From Saprospiraceae bacterium (lineage in GTDB: Bacteria > Bacteroidota > Bacteroidia > Chitinophagales > Saprospiraceae): a stretch of DNA of 64,000 bases. A model generated the notes under the pieces. That model worked only from the letters and a program-made list of their open reading frames with translations, made no database searches and was not told the origin of the DNA. How positions within the stretch are numbered: position 1 is the stretch's first letter; the number at the start of each line of letters is the position of its first letter. The DNA lies in the NCBI GenBank assembly GCA_016787575.1, contig JAEUUO010000022.1:62001-126000 (forward strand), in the 5' to 3' direction. The position numbers and the translations under genes are program-made. Shown here in pieces: positions 45,590-53,851 of the stretch.

Positions 45590-46078
45590 ATGAAATTCAG
45601 AATTCTGTTGGTACTTGCTATTGCAGCAATTTCCTATTCAGCTGACGCCCAAGATTATAAATCCGCTATTGGATTGCGTCTGGGTTATCCTTTGAGTGTT
45701 TCTTACAAAACATTTATCAACGACAAGGGCGCAATTGAAATAACGGCCGGTTACAGAAGTTGGACGTATTACAATTGGTTTAATTTTGGTGGATACTACC
45801 AGCATCATTTTCCAATTAAAAGTGTTGACAATTTATCATGGTATGTAGGTGGTGGAGCCAATGCATACATCTGGTCATTTGACAATGACTATTATCCAAA
45901 TAATGACTATTCTTCATTTTCTCTTGGAATTTCCGGAGTACTTGGCTTGGATTATAAATTTGACAACATTCCTTTAAATATCAGTTTGGATTGGATTCCA
46001 ACATTTTTTGTCAACGGATTCGGAGATGGATTCGGTGGAGGATATGGTGGAGTTGCAGTTCGCTATGTTTTAAAATAA
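45590..46078 (+). CDS. Small outer-membrane beta-barrel protein
   Basis: 162 residues with a signal peptide ending near SADAQ. The rest is a small beta-barrel with Tyr, Trp and Gly-rich strands (IEITAGYRSWTYYNWFNFGG, WYVGGGANAYIWSFDNDYYP, FGGGYGGVAVRYVLK). The terminal aromatic-aliphatic strand suggests outer-membrane insertion by BAM. A near-consensus promoter and an intrinsic terminator make it a single-gene transcript, which suggests independent and perhaps strong expression. No family with a known function is recognised. Confidence 0.65.
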   Translation: MKFRILLVLAIAAISYSADAQDYKSAIGLRLGYPLSVSYKTFINDKGAIEITAGYRSWTYYNWFNFGGYYQHHFPIKSVDNLSWYVGGGANAYIWSFDNDYYPNNDYSSFSLGISGVLGLDYKFDNIPLNISLDWIPTFFVNGFGDGFGGGYGGVAVRYVLK

Positions 46079-46103
46079 TAAGATAAATCTTCAAATATAT
46101 TGA

Positions 46104-46136
46104 AGCCCTGGTCTTAAAAGGTCAGGGCTTTTTTTA
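46104..46136 (+). terminator. Intrinsic terminator after the small barrel gene
   Basis: AGCCCTG (46104-46110) pairs with CAGGGCT (46123-46129), extended by weaker inner pairs, and is followed by a run of seven T. It ends the 45590 gene. Its position between convergent genes could also help stop the cox operon from the other side. Confidence 0.85.
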
Positions 46137-46219
46137 TAAGTACAATTAAACATCATACTTTAATAAAAGAGATAAAATATAGAGCAAGCTTATTCTCCGT
46201 AAACTCACTAAAATAACTA

Positions 46220-46459
46220 TCAGGAAATAGATTCGCTTTTACGCTTTGTTTGCTTCCAGATATAAGCAAGAATTGAAACTATGATATAAGGCATTGCAAG
46301 TAAATACAAAATTCCGGTATTGAGCCCTTTTCCAACAGATCCACCACTCTTCATATTGCTTTCTGCTGCCATCTTACACATCGGGCATTGCGCAAACACT
46401 GTTTGTTGGACCAAAATCAAGACCAACGTCAGGCCAATAAGAATTACAATTCGTTTCAT
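46220..46459 (-). CDS. Small CPMC-motif membrane protein at the end of the oxidase operon
   Basis: 79 residues: one signal-anchor or signal peptide helix ending near FAQ, then CPMCKMAAESNMKSGG, then one transmembrane helix (ILYLLAMPYIIVSILAYIWK). The CxxC pair after the first helix would lie in the periplasm. Small CPMC proteins of this size recur next to cytochrome oxidase genes in Bacteroidota, so a role in oxidase assembly is plausible but unproven. It is 13 bp after the DUF420 gene and is the last gene of the long minus-strand operon. Confidence 0.65.
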   Translation of the reverse strand: MKRIVILIGLTLVLILVQQTVFAQCPMCKMAAESNMKSGGSVGKGLNTGILYLLAMPYIIVSILAYIWKQTKRKSESIS

Positions 46460-46472
46460 TGGAATATGATTA

Positions 46473-47000
46473 TTACTTGCAGGGGTATAACATTATATAG
46501 CAAATAGGACCACTAAAACAAATATACAACCAAACCGGATAAACCAATTTCGCTAATTTTTTATGTTTTTGACGTTGATCCGTTAATCCTCTTATATAGG
46601 TAAACAAAATAAATGGAAAAGAAATTCCCGAAAGCACTACATGACTTATCAATAATATAAAATACAAAATTCTTATTGAACCTACTCCACAATATCGAAT
46701 TTCAGGAGTGGTTATGTGATAGATAACATAAGAAATCAGAAATACTCCAGACATGATCAATGCTGCAGTCATTAATCGCTTATGATTTTGAATTTGACCT
46801 TTTTTAATTTGAAAATATGCCAATATCAATACGATTCCGGCAAGTGCGTTGAGACTCGAATGGAATACAGGTAAAAATGAAAAGTCAATAGATGTTTCAA
46901 TTTGAATTTTGCGCATAAAAACAACAACCAAAAGTATTACAACACTTAGAACAGTTGCAACAACATTTAATTGCTTAATTTGCTGTGGGGTCCAATTCAT
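46473..47000 (-). CDS. DUF420 membrane protein (oxidase assembly-type)
   Basis: 175 residues with five predicted transmembrane helices (about 12-28, 38-60, 77-94, 111-132 and 152-170). The DUF420 signature appears as FHSSLNALAGIVLILAYFQI and KLVYPVWLYICFSGPICYIM. DUF420 proteins such as Bacillus CtaM take part in cytochrome oxidase maturation. It overlaps the start of the upstream Sco-like gene's 3' end by 4 bp and sits in the cox operon, which supports that role. Confidence 0.85.
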   Translation of the reverse strand: MNWTPQQIKQLNVVATVLSVVILLVVVFMRKIQIETSIDFSFLPVFHSSLNALAGIVLILAYFQIKKGQIQNHKRLMTAALIMSGVFLISYVIYHITTPEIRYCGVGSIRILYFILLISHVVLSGISFPFILFTYIRGLTDQRQKHKKLAKLVYPVWLYICFSGPICYIMLYPCK

Positions 47001-47587
47001 TTTGGATCTTTTAAACTAAGAAATACCGGAATATGTCTTACCAGGTCAACAACAGAAGCATCATCTAGTAAACTGTAATAGTTTCTGATTTTACCGTTTT
47101 TATCCATTAAAAGAATTACATTTTGATTTTTTAAATGCTCTGGTATAGAAAATGCTTCTGCACTAAATGGATAGACATGGTTCGCAGCCATGTATGATTT
47201 AAGCCAGTTTTTAGAATTGGGCAATCCAAGCAATTGAGACATATCTCTTAACAATTCACCATGATATAAGCCAATTATGGTGAATACATTAACAGAGAAT
47301 TCTTCTTTGGTTTGAGTATATAATTTATTAAGAATATTTAAATGTTTGCTTCTTGTTGAATCTGCACCAATGATGGCAACAATCCAATTTTTTCCTAACA
47401 AACTATCAGAATAGAAAATCGACTCATCTTCAAGACTTGTTTGAAAATTACCTAGCTCAGCTTTTGGGATTAAATCGGCCATAGCATCTTTCCGCATTTG
47501 AGTACCTTTTGATAAGTAATACCAAGCAAAAAGTGGAAGACCAATAAGTATCCCTGCTATAAGAATGAGATTAAATGCCTTTTTCAT
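46997..47587 (-). CDS. Sco-like thioredoxin-fold protein lacking copper-binding cysteines
   Basis: 196 residues with an N-terminal membrane anchor (LILIAGILIGLPLFAWYYL). The rest follows a thioredoxin fold in order: LLGKNWIVAIIGADSTRSKH, VFTIIGLYHGELLRDMSQLL, then VILLMDKNGKIRNYYSLLDD. At the position where Sco proteins have CxxxC for copper, this one has GADSTRS, with no Cys in the whole protein. Its operon position next to oxidase subunit IV and DUF420 is where a Sco would be expected. It is either a degenerate Sco that keeps a structural role or a different thioredoxin-like family. Confidence 0.65.
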   Translation of the reverse strand: MKKAFNLILIAGILIGLPLFAWYYLSKGTQMRKDAMADLIPKAELGNFQTSLEDESIFYSDSLLGKNWIVAIIGADSTRSKHLNILNKLYTQTKEEFSVNVFTIIGLYHGELLRDMSQLLGLPNSKNWLKSYMAANHVYPFSAEAFSIPEHLKNQNVILLMDKNGKIRNYYSLLDDASVVDLVRHIPVFLSLKDPK

Positions 47588-47624
47588 TTAATCTATGTAA
47601 ATTATTAATTGCGATCAATCTGAG

Positions 47625-48104
47625 TTAATGATGTTTTTCAACAGCATTTGAGTCTACGGGTAAATTGGCTGGAGTTTCTTGCTGCATTTCTTTCCCATCG
47701 TGTGAACCAGATTCATGATGTGTATTGTTTGAATTGCTAACACCACCAGATAGTTCAAGAATTGGCCTATCGTTGACATTCTTTCTCCAATGATACCAGG
47801 TATTTCCTTCATAGAAAAATGCTATGATTGCCCAAATTAAAAGCATGGTAGGCATCAGAACACTGCGCACCAATCCGGGTACTTCATAGCGCATATGCAT
47901 AAACTCAAAAATAATGAAATAAGCTTTATACAAGGACATCCCAATCATCAATGAATACATTATAAACCTAGGCAAATGAAAACCATGGATGATATAACCT
48001 TTACCTACTAAAGCGACCATAACTTCTAGCAGCGTGACAATTCCTAAGAGGACAAATCCCCTGAAAACAACTTTTTTTCCTTCTTCGTAATTTAAATGTG
48101 CCAT
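47625..48104 (-). CDS. Cytochrome c oxidase subunit IV (CtaF/CyoD-like)
   Basis: 159 residues with three predicted transmembrane helices (about 15-33, 45-64 and 83-100): VVFRGFVLLGIVTLLEVMVA, FIMYSLMIGMSLYKAYFIIF, VLMPTMLLIWAIIAFFYEGN. This is the pattern of the small subunit IV of caa3/bo3-type oxidases. The C-terminal 45 residues are hydrophilic, His-rich and low-complexity. It stabilises subunits I and III. It follows the first subunit III gene in the operon by 13 bp. Confidence 0.85.
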   Translation of the reverse strand: MAHLNYEEGKKVVFRGFVLLGIVTLLEVMVALVGKGYIIHGFHLPRFIMYSLMIGMSLYKAYFIIFEFMHMRYEVPGLVRSVLMPTMLLIWAIIAFFYEGNTWYHWRKNVNDRPILELSGGVSNSNNTHHESGSHDGKEMQQETPANLPVDSNAVEKHH

Positions 48105-48117
48105 CCTATTGTTTGAT

Positions 48118-48960
48118 TTATAGCAGATAAAAAACTAAAAACACAAATACCCATACTAAATCCACAAAATGCCAATACAGTCCAATTTTTTCAACCATTT
48201 CATAATGATTTCGCCTTTGCACATATACGCCACTTGCTACATTTATCATAATTATTAATAAAAACACAACTCCACTTAAAACGTGAAACCCATGAAAACC
48301 TGTAATGAAAAAGAACAAAGCGCCAAAAGCCTTAGGGCCAAACTGTTGCTGTTTAATTTCTCCAGCTTCAGTCTTATATTTTAAAGGCATCCATTCGCCA
48401 TTATGTTGATGTATAAGATACGTTTGATGCGCATGAAACGAGTCTCCCGGTTTAATGTCATGACCATCTCCTTCAAGATAGACTCCAGATTCCACGTGTG
48501 TGCCAAAAGGATTTTTTAGAATTGACATTTTCTCGCCTCCAATTAAAGTGGTCCATTCCCAAGCTTGACAACCCAAAAAACATAGTCCGCCGAAAATAGT
48601 CATCAACATCCAAAACACTACTCCTTTCTTATTGTAACGATGACCTTCTTGAACAGCCCGAACCATTGTAACACTACTTACAATAAGTACAAACGTCATA
48701 AAAGTTACAAAAATCAAAGGTTTATGATGAATGCCACCAGGCAACGAGGAAAATACAAAATCAGGAACCGGCCAGGTCGGACTGCTAAACCGAAGTGTAC
48801 CGTAGGCAATTAAAAATCCTGCAAATGTAAATGCGTCAGAAAGCAGGAAATACCACATCATTAATTTCCCATAGCTGGCTTTAAACGGTTCTTTTGCGCC
48901 CATCCATACGGATTCATTCTCATGTCCTTGATGCGCCTGTAATGTTTGATCGGATGCCAT
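48118..48960 (-). CDS. ctaE: Cytochrome c oxidase subunit III with His-rich insertion
   Basis: 280 residues. Conserved segments include KLMMWYFLLSDAFTFAGFLI, LGCQAWEWTTLI, ALFFFITGFHGFHVLSGVVF and YWHFVDLVWVFVFLVFYLL, the typical subunit III ending. An insertion of about 65 residues (142-210) sits between the WEWTTLI helix and the FFFITGFHGFHV helix and contains several His and acidic residues. This subunit supports proton uptake and stability of subunit I. The gene lies 13 bp upstream of subunit IV. Confidence 0.92.
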   Translation of the reverse strand: MASDQTLQAHQGHENESVWMGAKEPFKASYGKLMMWYFLLSDAFTFAGFLIAYGTLRFSSPTWPVPDFVFSSLPGGIHHKPLIFVTFMTFVLIVSSVTMVRAVQEGHRYNKKGVVFWMLMTIFGGLCFLGCQAWEWTTLIGGEKMSILKNPFGTHVESGVYLEGDGHDIKPGDSFHAHQTYLIHQHNGEWMPLKYKTEAGEIKQQQFGPKAFGALFFFITGFHGFHVLSGVVFLLIIMINVASGVYVQRRNHYEMVEKIGLYWHFVDLVWVFVFLVFYLL

Positions 48961-48975
48961 TATTTTAATTTTATA

Positions 48976-49557
48976 CTATTGTAATATTAAAAACAGAAGT
49001 AAATAAATCCAAAGTATATCAACAAAATGCCAATATTGCCTAACAAGGTCAATTTTCAACAATCGCATTGGACTTACTGTAAATGATAGTAGAAATGCAT
49101 TGGCAACACAAGCCATAATTGCAGCAATTCCACCAACAACATGGGCAGCATGAATCCCTGACAATGCATACAAAAACGAACCCGAAACACTCAAGTCTAT
49201 TGTAATGCCAGTTGCCATTAATGCCTTCCAGGACAAAATTTGTGAAACCAAAAACAAAATACCCAAGATGAATGTCAATACAATTCCATAATTATATTGT
49301 TTTTGCTTATTGCCTTTTAAGCTTTTATAAGCCCACTCCATAGTAAAAGAAGAAGCAATTATAATCAGCGTACTGATAAAAAATTGAACAGGTAATTTAA
49401 ACTCATACCAGTTTCCAGCAGGTCTTCGCACCAAATAAGCACTAGTTAATGCGGCAAACATCATGGTAATTGATGCCATCCCAATCCAAAGTCCGAATTT
49501 TAATGCCTGATAACGACTAGGCCCCAGGTTTTTATCGATCATTTGAATAATCGGCAT
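48976..49557 (-). CDS. Second heme-copper oxidase subunit III-like protein
   Basis: 193 residues with five predicted transmembrane helices and the ending VRQYWHFVDILWIYLLLFLI, like subunit III. ALKFGLWIGMASITMMFAAL, SSFTMEWAYKSLKGNKQKQY and GIHAAHVVGGIAAIMACV are family segments. It lacks the insertion of the neighbouring 280-residue copy. Paired long and short subunit III genes are common in Bacteroidota cox clusters. The start overlaps the ctaB stop by one base (TAATG). Confidence 0.88.
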   Translation of the reverse strand: MPIIQMIDKNLGPSRYQALKFGLWIGMASITMMFAALTSAYLVRRPAGNWYEFKLPVQFFISTLIIIASSFTMEWAYKSLKGNKQKQYNYGIVLTFILGILFLVSQILSWKALMATGITIDLSVSGSFLYALSGIHAAHVVGGIAAIMACVANAFLLSFTVSPMRLLKIDLVRQYWHFVDILWIYLLLFLILQ

Positions 49558-50447
49558 TAATTAAGCAAATTATTGGTGAGCAATAAAAAAAGCAATGCAG
49601 GAAGATATACAATCGAGCAAAACATCAATTTTCTTGCAGCCTGCTCATTATTATTTTTATAAAGATTCCAGCTGTAATAGATATAAAATAAAATACAAAT
49701 ACTAATTCCTATGATAGTAATTGCATTTAATAAACCATTTGCTACAAACCATGCTAAAAAAACAAAACTCAAACCAGAGTATATTGCTGCATACAAACCA
49801 TATTTGGGATCTGGTTTGCCCTCAACATCATTAACTAATTTAAATCCTGCTTTTCGATAGTCTGAATGTCCTAACCAGGCAATAGACCAAAAATGAGGAA
49901 ATTGCCATAAGTATTGAATACCGAAAAGACACAGCGCTTCTAATGTAAAGCCATTGGATGCAGCCACGCCAGCTATCAATGTTGGCAATGCACCTGGTAT
50001 AGCACCAACCGGAACTGCCAAAGTCGAAAATCTTTTTAAAGGAGTATAAACAAATGCATACAAAACAAAAGACAACATACCCAACGAACTGGCAACGGGA
50101 TTGATCATTGCAAGAAACAACACACCCAGTGTGCAAAAAATACCACTAATTAAAACAGAAGTAGCAATTGACATCCGCCCATCAGCAACTGGTCTCAGAG
50201 CAGTTCGAACCATTAATTTATCATAATCTCTTTCAAGGCATTGATTTATAGCATTTGCTGCAAATGTTATAAAGCTTCCACCAAGAATCAGAAAAATAAA
50301 ATTATTACCATTAAATTGATCCTTTGCTAAAATGATATAACTCAAAGCAGAAGATAAAATCACCATCAAGCTAAGTTTAAACTTAACCAGGATTCCAATA
50401 TCTTTAATAAAGGAATAATTTAAAACGGATGATTTTGTCTGATTCAA
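49557..50447 (-). CDS. ctaB: Protoheme IX farnesyltransferase (haem O synthase)
   Basis: 296 residues, UbiA-type prenyltransferase with eight or nine predicted transmembrane helices. The active-site segment NAINQCLERDYDKLMVRTAL and the second FWSIAWLGHSDYRKAGFK carry the Asp-rich metal sites. RPVADGRMS and FAYTPLKR-like VYTPLKRFSTLAVPVGAIPG are CtaB-specific. The best start is a TTG at 50447, 18 bp after subunit I, as no upstream in-frame ATG is seen. It farnesylates haem B to haem O for the oxidase encoded around it. Confidence 0.93.
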   Translation of the reverse strand: MNQTKSSVLNYSFIKDIGILVKFKLSLMVILSSALSYIILAKDQFNGNNFIFLILGGSFITFAANAINQCLERDYDKLMVRTALRPVADGRMSIATSVLISGIFCTLGVLFLAMINPVASSLGMLSFVLYAFVYTPLKRFSTLAVPVGAIPGALPTLIAGVAASNGFTLEALCLFGIQYLWQFPHFWSIAWLGHSDYRKAGFKLVNDVEGKPDPKYGLYAAIYSGLSFVFLAWFVANGLLNAITIIGISICILFYIYYSWNLYKNNNEQAARKLMFCSIVYLPALLFLLLTNNLLN

Positions 50448-50465
50448 TTTAAATTAATTAAAAAA

Positions 50466-52316
50466 TTAATGACTGCTGTGTTCTTCTCCTTCTGCTAACG
50501 GAACGTGCTGTTGAATAAATTCTTTATTATCCTTTCCATAATCATATGCCCAACGTTGAACAGTAGGAATTTTTTCAGGCCAGTTTCCATGACCTGTTTC
50601 GATTGGTGTAGTCCATTCTAATGAATTGGAACCATATGGATTTTGCTCAGTCATTTTGCGACCTTTATACATACTCCAGAAAAAATTTACAACAAATAAC
50701 AATTGAGCAAAAAAAGTAATTATAGCTGCAATGGTTATAAATTTATTCATGTCTGTAAAATCTTTGAATGCATCGAAATTATCAAAGCGATAATAACGTC
50801 GGGGGACTCCGGCCATACCCAAATAGTGCATGGGGCCAAAAACTGCGTAGGCACCAATCATCGTGATCCAAAAGTGTATTTTACCAAGAGTTTCATTCAT
50901 AAAACGCCCAAACATTTTTGGAAACCAGTTGTAAACACCGGCAAACATACCGAAAAATGCAGCAACACCCATTACAATGTGGAAGTGCGCCACTACAAAA
51001 TAGGTATCGTGTTGTTGAATATCAATTGCGGAGTTTCCTAAAAATATTCCAGTTAATCCACCTGATATAAACATGGATACAAATCCGATACAAAACAACA
51101 TCGGTGTATTTAATCTAATATTTCCTCCGTATAGTGTACTTATCCAATTAAATACTTTGACGGCAGACGGGACTGCTATAATCAAGGTAAAAACAACAAA
51201 GAAATTTGAAATAAATGGATTGACACCAGACATAAACATATGGTGCGCCCAAACAATAAATGAAAGAAATGCAATGGCTAAAATTGAATATACCATTGCA
51301 CGATATCCAAAAATTGGTTTTCTGGCATGCACAGACAAAACTTCAGAAACAATACCCATTGCAGGTAAAATAATAATATAAACTTCCGGGTGGCCTAAGA
51401 ACCAAAAAATATGCTGATACAAAATTGGACTTCCCCCAATGCGATCAAGTGCTTGACCATTAATAAAAATATCAGATAAGTAAAAACTAGTCCCAAGGCT
51501 TCTATCAAATAACATTAGAAAAAAACCAGAAGCTAAAACGGGAAATGAAAGAAGACCTAATATCGCTGTAACTAAAAATGCCCAAACAGTAAGTGGCATA
51601 CGCCACATGCTCATGCCTTTTGTTCGTAAATTCAAAATAGTCGTGATATAATTCATTCCTCCCAATAAAACGGAAACAACAAATAACACTAGCGACACCG
51701 TCCACAAAGTCATACCTGCACCACTTCCGATCGATGCCTGAGGCAATGCACTTAAAGGTGGATAGGCTGTCCATCCTCCTGAAAAAGGGCCTGTATTAAG
51801 AAACAAGCTGTAGAACATAACTACAGATGAAAGAAAAAAGAACCAATAAGAAAGCATATTCAAAAATGGAGAAGCCATATCTCGTGCTCCAATTTGAAGA
51901 GGTATGAGTAAATTACTAAAGGTCCCACTCAATCCTGCCGTCAATACAAAGAATACGATTATGGTACCATGCATAGTTACCAAAGCATAATAGAATTCAG
52001 GTTCCAGTCTTCCAATTCCAGCGTCATTTACGGTTATCCATTTTCCTAAAACCGGCTTTAACCAACTTAAGTCCGCATCAGGGTATCCCAATTGCAAACG
52101 AAAAATGATGGACATGGCAGCACCAACGACAGCCCAAAAAATCCCTGTCATAAGAAACTGTCTTGCAATCATCTTATGATCCTGAGAAAATATATAAGTT
52201 GTTAAAAAGTTAGTTTGATATTTGTCGCCATGATGGTGTTCATGAAAATGATCATCATAACCCAATTCCTGGATTAGTTTATCTTTTTCAACAAGTGGTG
52301 AATGATTTGATGACAT
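50466..52316 (-). CDS. ctaD: Cytochrome c oxidase subunit I
   Basis: 616 residues with the twelve helices of heme-copper oxidase subunit I. Haem and copper ligands are visible: YALVTMHGTIIVFFVLTAGL (low-spin haem His), WFLGHPEVYIIILPAMGIVS (CuB His with the Tyr cross-link partner and the helix-VI Glu), VWAHHMFMSG, and HDTYFVVAHFHIVMG. These assign it to the A1-type oxidases. It reduces oxygen to water while pumping protons. Genes for CtaB and subunit II flank it, 18 and 10 bp away. Confidence 0.97.
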   Translation of the reverse strand: MSSNHSPLVEKDKLIQELGYDDHFHEHHHGDKYQTNFLTTYIFSQDHKMIARQFLMTGIFWAVVGAAMSIIFRLQLGYPDADLSWLKPVLGKWITVNDAGIGRLEPEFYYALVTMHGTIIVFFVLTAGLSGTFSNLLIPLQIGARDMASPFLNMLSYWFFFLSSVVMFYSLFLNTGPFSGGWTAYPPLSALPQASIGSGAGMTLWTVSLVLFVVSVLLGGMNYITTILNLRTKGMSMWRMPLTVWAFLVTAILGLLSFPVLASGFFLMLFDRSLGTSFYLSDIFINGQALDRIGGSPILYQHIFWFLGHPEVYIIILPAMGIVSEVLSVHARKPIFGYRAMVYSILAIAFLSFIVWAHHMFMSGVNPFISNFFVVFTLIIAVPSAVKVFNWISTLYGGNIRLNTPMLFCIGFVSMFISGGLTGIFLGNSAIDIQQHDTYFVVAHFHIVMGVAAFFGMFAGVYNWFPKMFGRFMNETLGKIHFWITMIGAYAVFGPMHYLGMAGVPRRYYRFDNFDAFKDFTDMNKFITIAAIITFFAQLLFVVNFFWSMYKGRKMTEQNPYGSNSLEWTTPIETGHGNWPEKIPTVQRWAYDYGKDNKEFIQQHVPLAEGEEHSSH

Positions 52317-52326
52317 AATTTATGTT

Positions 52327-53832
52327 TTAAAAAGATAAAATTTTAAATTCAATTCTTCTGTTTTTCGAACGGCCTTCTTCTGTCTCATTTGAATCAACCG
52401 GTTTGTTTGATCCATTTCCAATTGCAGCAATTCGATCTGTGCCAACACCTTTAGAAACCAAATAATTCTTAATCGCATTGGCTCTATCATTTGATAATTT
52501 TAAATTAATATCAGGAGAACCCGTATTGTCTGTATGCCCACTCACTTCAACTTTCAATTTTGGATATAAATCAAAAGTTTCTTTTAATACATTTAAAGCC
52601 ATCTCAGAAACAGAATCCAAAGTAGCTGATCCTAATTCAAAATAAATATTATCCAATCGGATTGTTCTGTCTGCTGCATTTGTATTGGTAGAATCCAAAG
52701 CTTTCTGCAACATTGTTTTCATTTCTTCGGTTTTCATAAAAGCTTCAGCTTTTATGGCCTTCCCTTTTAGTGGATCCTCTTCTGTATTTCGAATTGAACT
52801 TAGATAAAAAGACTTTTGTTTTTTATTCCAAATTTCCCATTCTTCCGGAGAAACTACTTTTACCAATCGGCGCATACTGTAATGACCTTTACCACATAAT
52901 TCAGCACAAGCCAATTCGTATTCAAATGTTTTCCATTTTGGTGGACTAGTAGGATCATTTGGATCAGAAGGCAATTGATACTCTGGGTACTTCCTTAATT
53001 CTTGACGAAACTCTTCAGTTGTTTTAATTGGAGTAAAAATAAAATAGGTTGGAATACCAGGTACCGCATCCATTTTAACTCTAAAATGAGGTAAATAAAA
53101 ATTATGCAATACATCCCGTGCAATAATCCGAACTCTTATTTTTTTTCCTTTTGGAATTACCAATTCATCAGCATTAAAATCATCGTGATTTCTTTCGTCA
53201 TTCCAATCTTGACCTAATTCATTTACACCTGGTTTTATTAATCTGAAATCTTTAACACCTAATTTACCATCATGACCGGGATATCTTAAATTCCAGGCAA
53301 ATTGCCATCCGGTTGCTTCAATTTCAATAAAGTCCTCCCCTTTTGTAACATCTGCCATAACTTTATTCCAGGTAACCAAACCTTGAACAACAAGGATCGT
53401 CATTACCAAAGCAGGCAATGCAGTCCATATAACTTCCAGGCGATTATCATGAGGCAGAAATAAAGCTTTTCTACCAGGTGTATATCGATATTTATATGAA
53501 AACCAAAATAATGCCACATGACAAATCAAGAAAACAATTCCTGTAAAAATCAACGTCACATTAAACATGCTATCAATCGAACTTCCATGTTCTGAGGCGG
53601 CTTTAAGTGGCCCATATCCTAGCAGGCGATTTGCATAGTATAAGGAACCCCAAATAAATGAACCTATAAATACCACACCAAAAATCAACAGCCACCTTCC
53701 GTTTTGATCAGCACTGTGTAAATCCGTTTCTTCTTGACCTCGCATTTCTGCGGTAATCTCATTAATTTTTGCAATTTGAAGTAAAACAACAAAAAGCAGT
53801 AGGATGGATAATATTGTAATTAAAGCTGTCAT
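52327..53832 (-). CDS. ctaC: Cytochrome c oxidase subunit II fused to an OmpA peptidoglycan-binding domain
   Basis: 501 residues, far longer than a usual subunit II (250-350). Residues 1-160 hold four predicted transmembrane helices (about 3-20, 48-65, 92-112 and 136-155), two more than the classic two. The CuA domain is complete: H243 in VLHNFYLP, then C309, E311, C313, H317 and M320 in CAELCGKGHYSM. After a Lys/Glu-rich linker (about 335-390), residues 396-501 are a full OmpA C-terminal domain: IYFELGSATLD, VSGHTDNTGS with D435, NLKLSNDRANAIKNYL with R450, and EEGRSKNRRIEFKI. The CuA side faces the periplasm, so this domain would reach the cell wall. No cytochrome c domain is present. Confidence 0.95.
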   Translation of the reverse strand: MTALITILSILLLFVVLLQIAKINEITAEMRGQEETDLHSADQNGRWLLIFGVVFIGSFIWGSLYYANRLLGYGPLKAASEHGSSIDSMFNVTLIFTGIVFLICHVALFWFSYKYRYTPGRKALFLPHDNRLEVIWTALPALVMTILVVQGLVTWNKVMADVTKGEDFIEIEATGWQFAWNLRYPGHDGKLGVKDFRLIKPGVNELGQDWNDERNHDDFNADELVIPKGKKIRVRIIARDVLHNFYLPHFRVKMDAVPGIPTYFIFTPIKTTEEFRQELRKYPEYQLPSDPNDPTSPPKWKTFEYELACAELCGKGHYSMRRLVKVVSPEEWEIWNKKQKSFYLSSIRNTEEDPLKGKAIKAEAFMKTEEMKTMLQKALDSTNTNAADRTIRLDNIYFELGSATLDSVSEMALNVLKETFDLYPKLKVEVSGHTDNTGSPDINLKLSNDRANAIKNYLVSKGVGTDRIAAIGNGSNKPVDSNETEEGRSKNRRIEFKILSF

Positions 53833-53851
53833 GTCGTACTATTTCGTTTTT

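Noticed and set aside
52327..52647. The OmpA domain as a separate gene downstream of subunit II
   Set aside because: The frame is continuous from the CuA domain through the linker with no stop. I see no separate start, signal peptide or promoter for the OmpA part.
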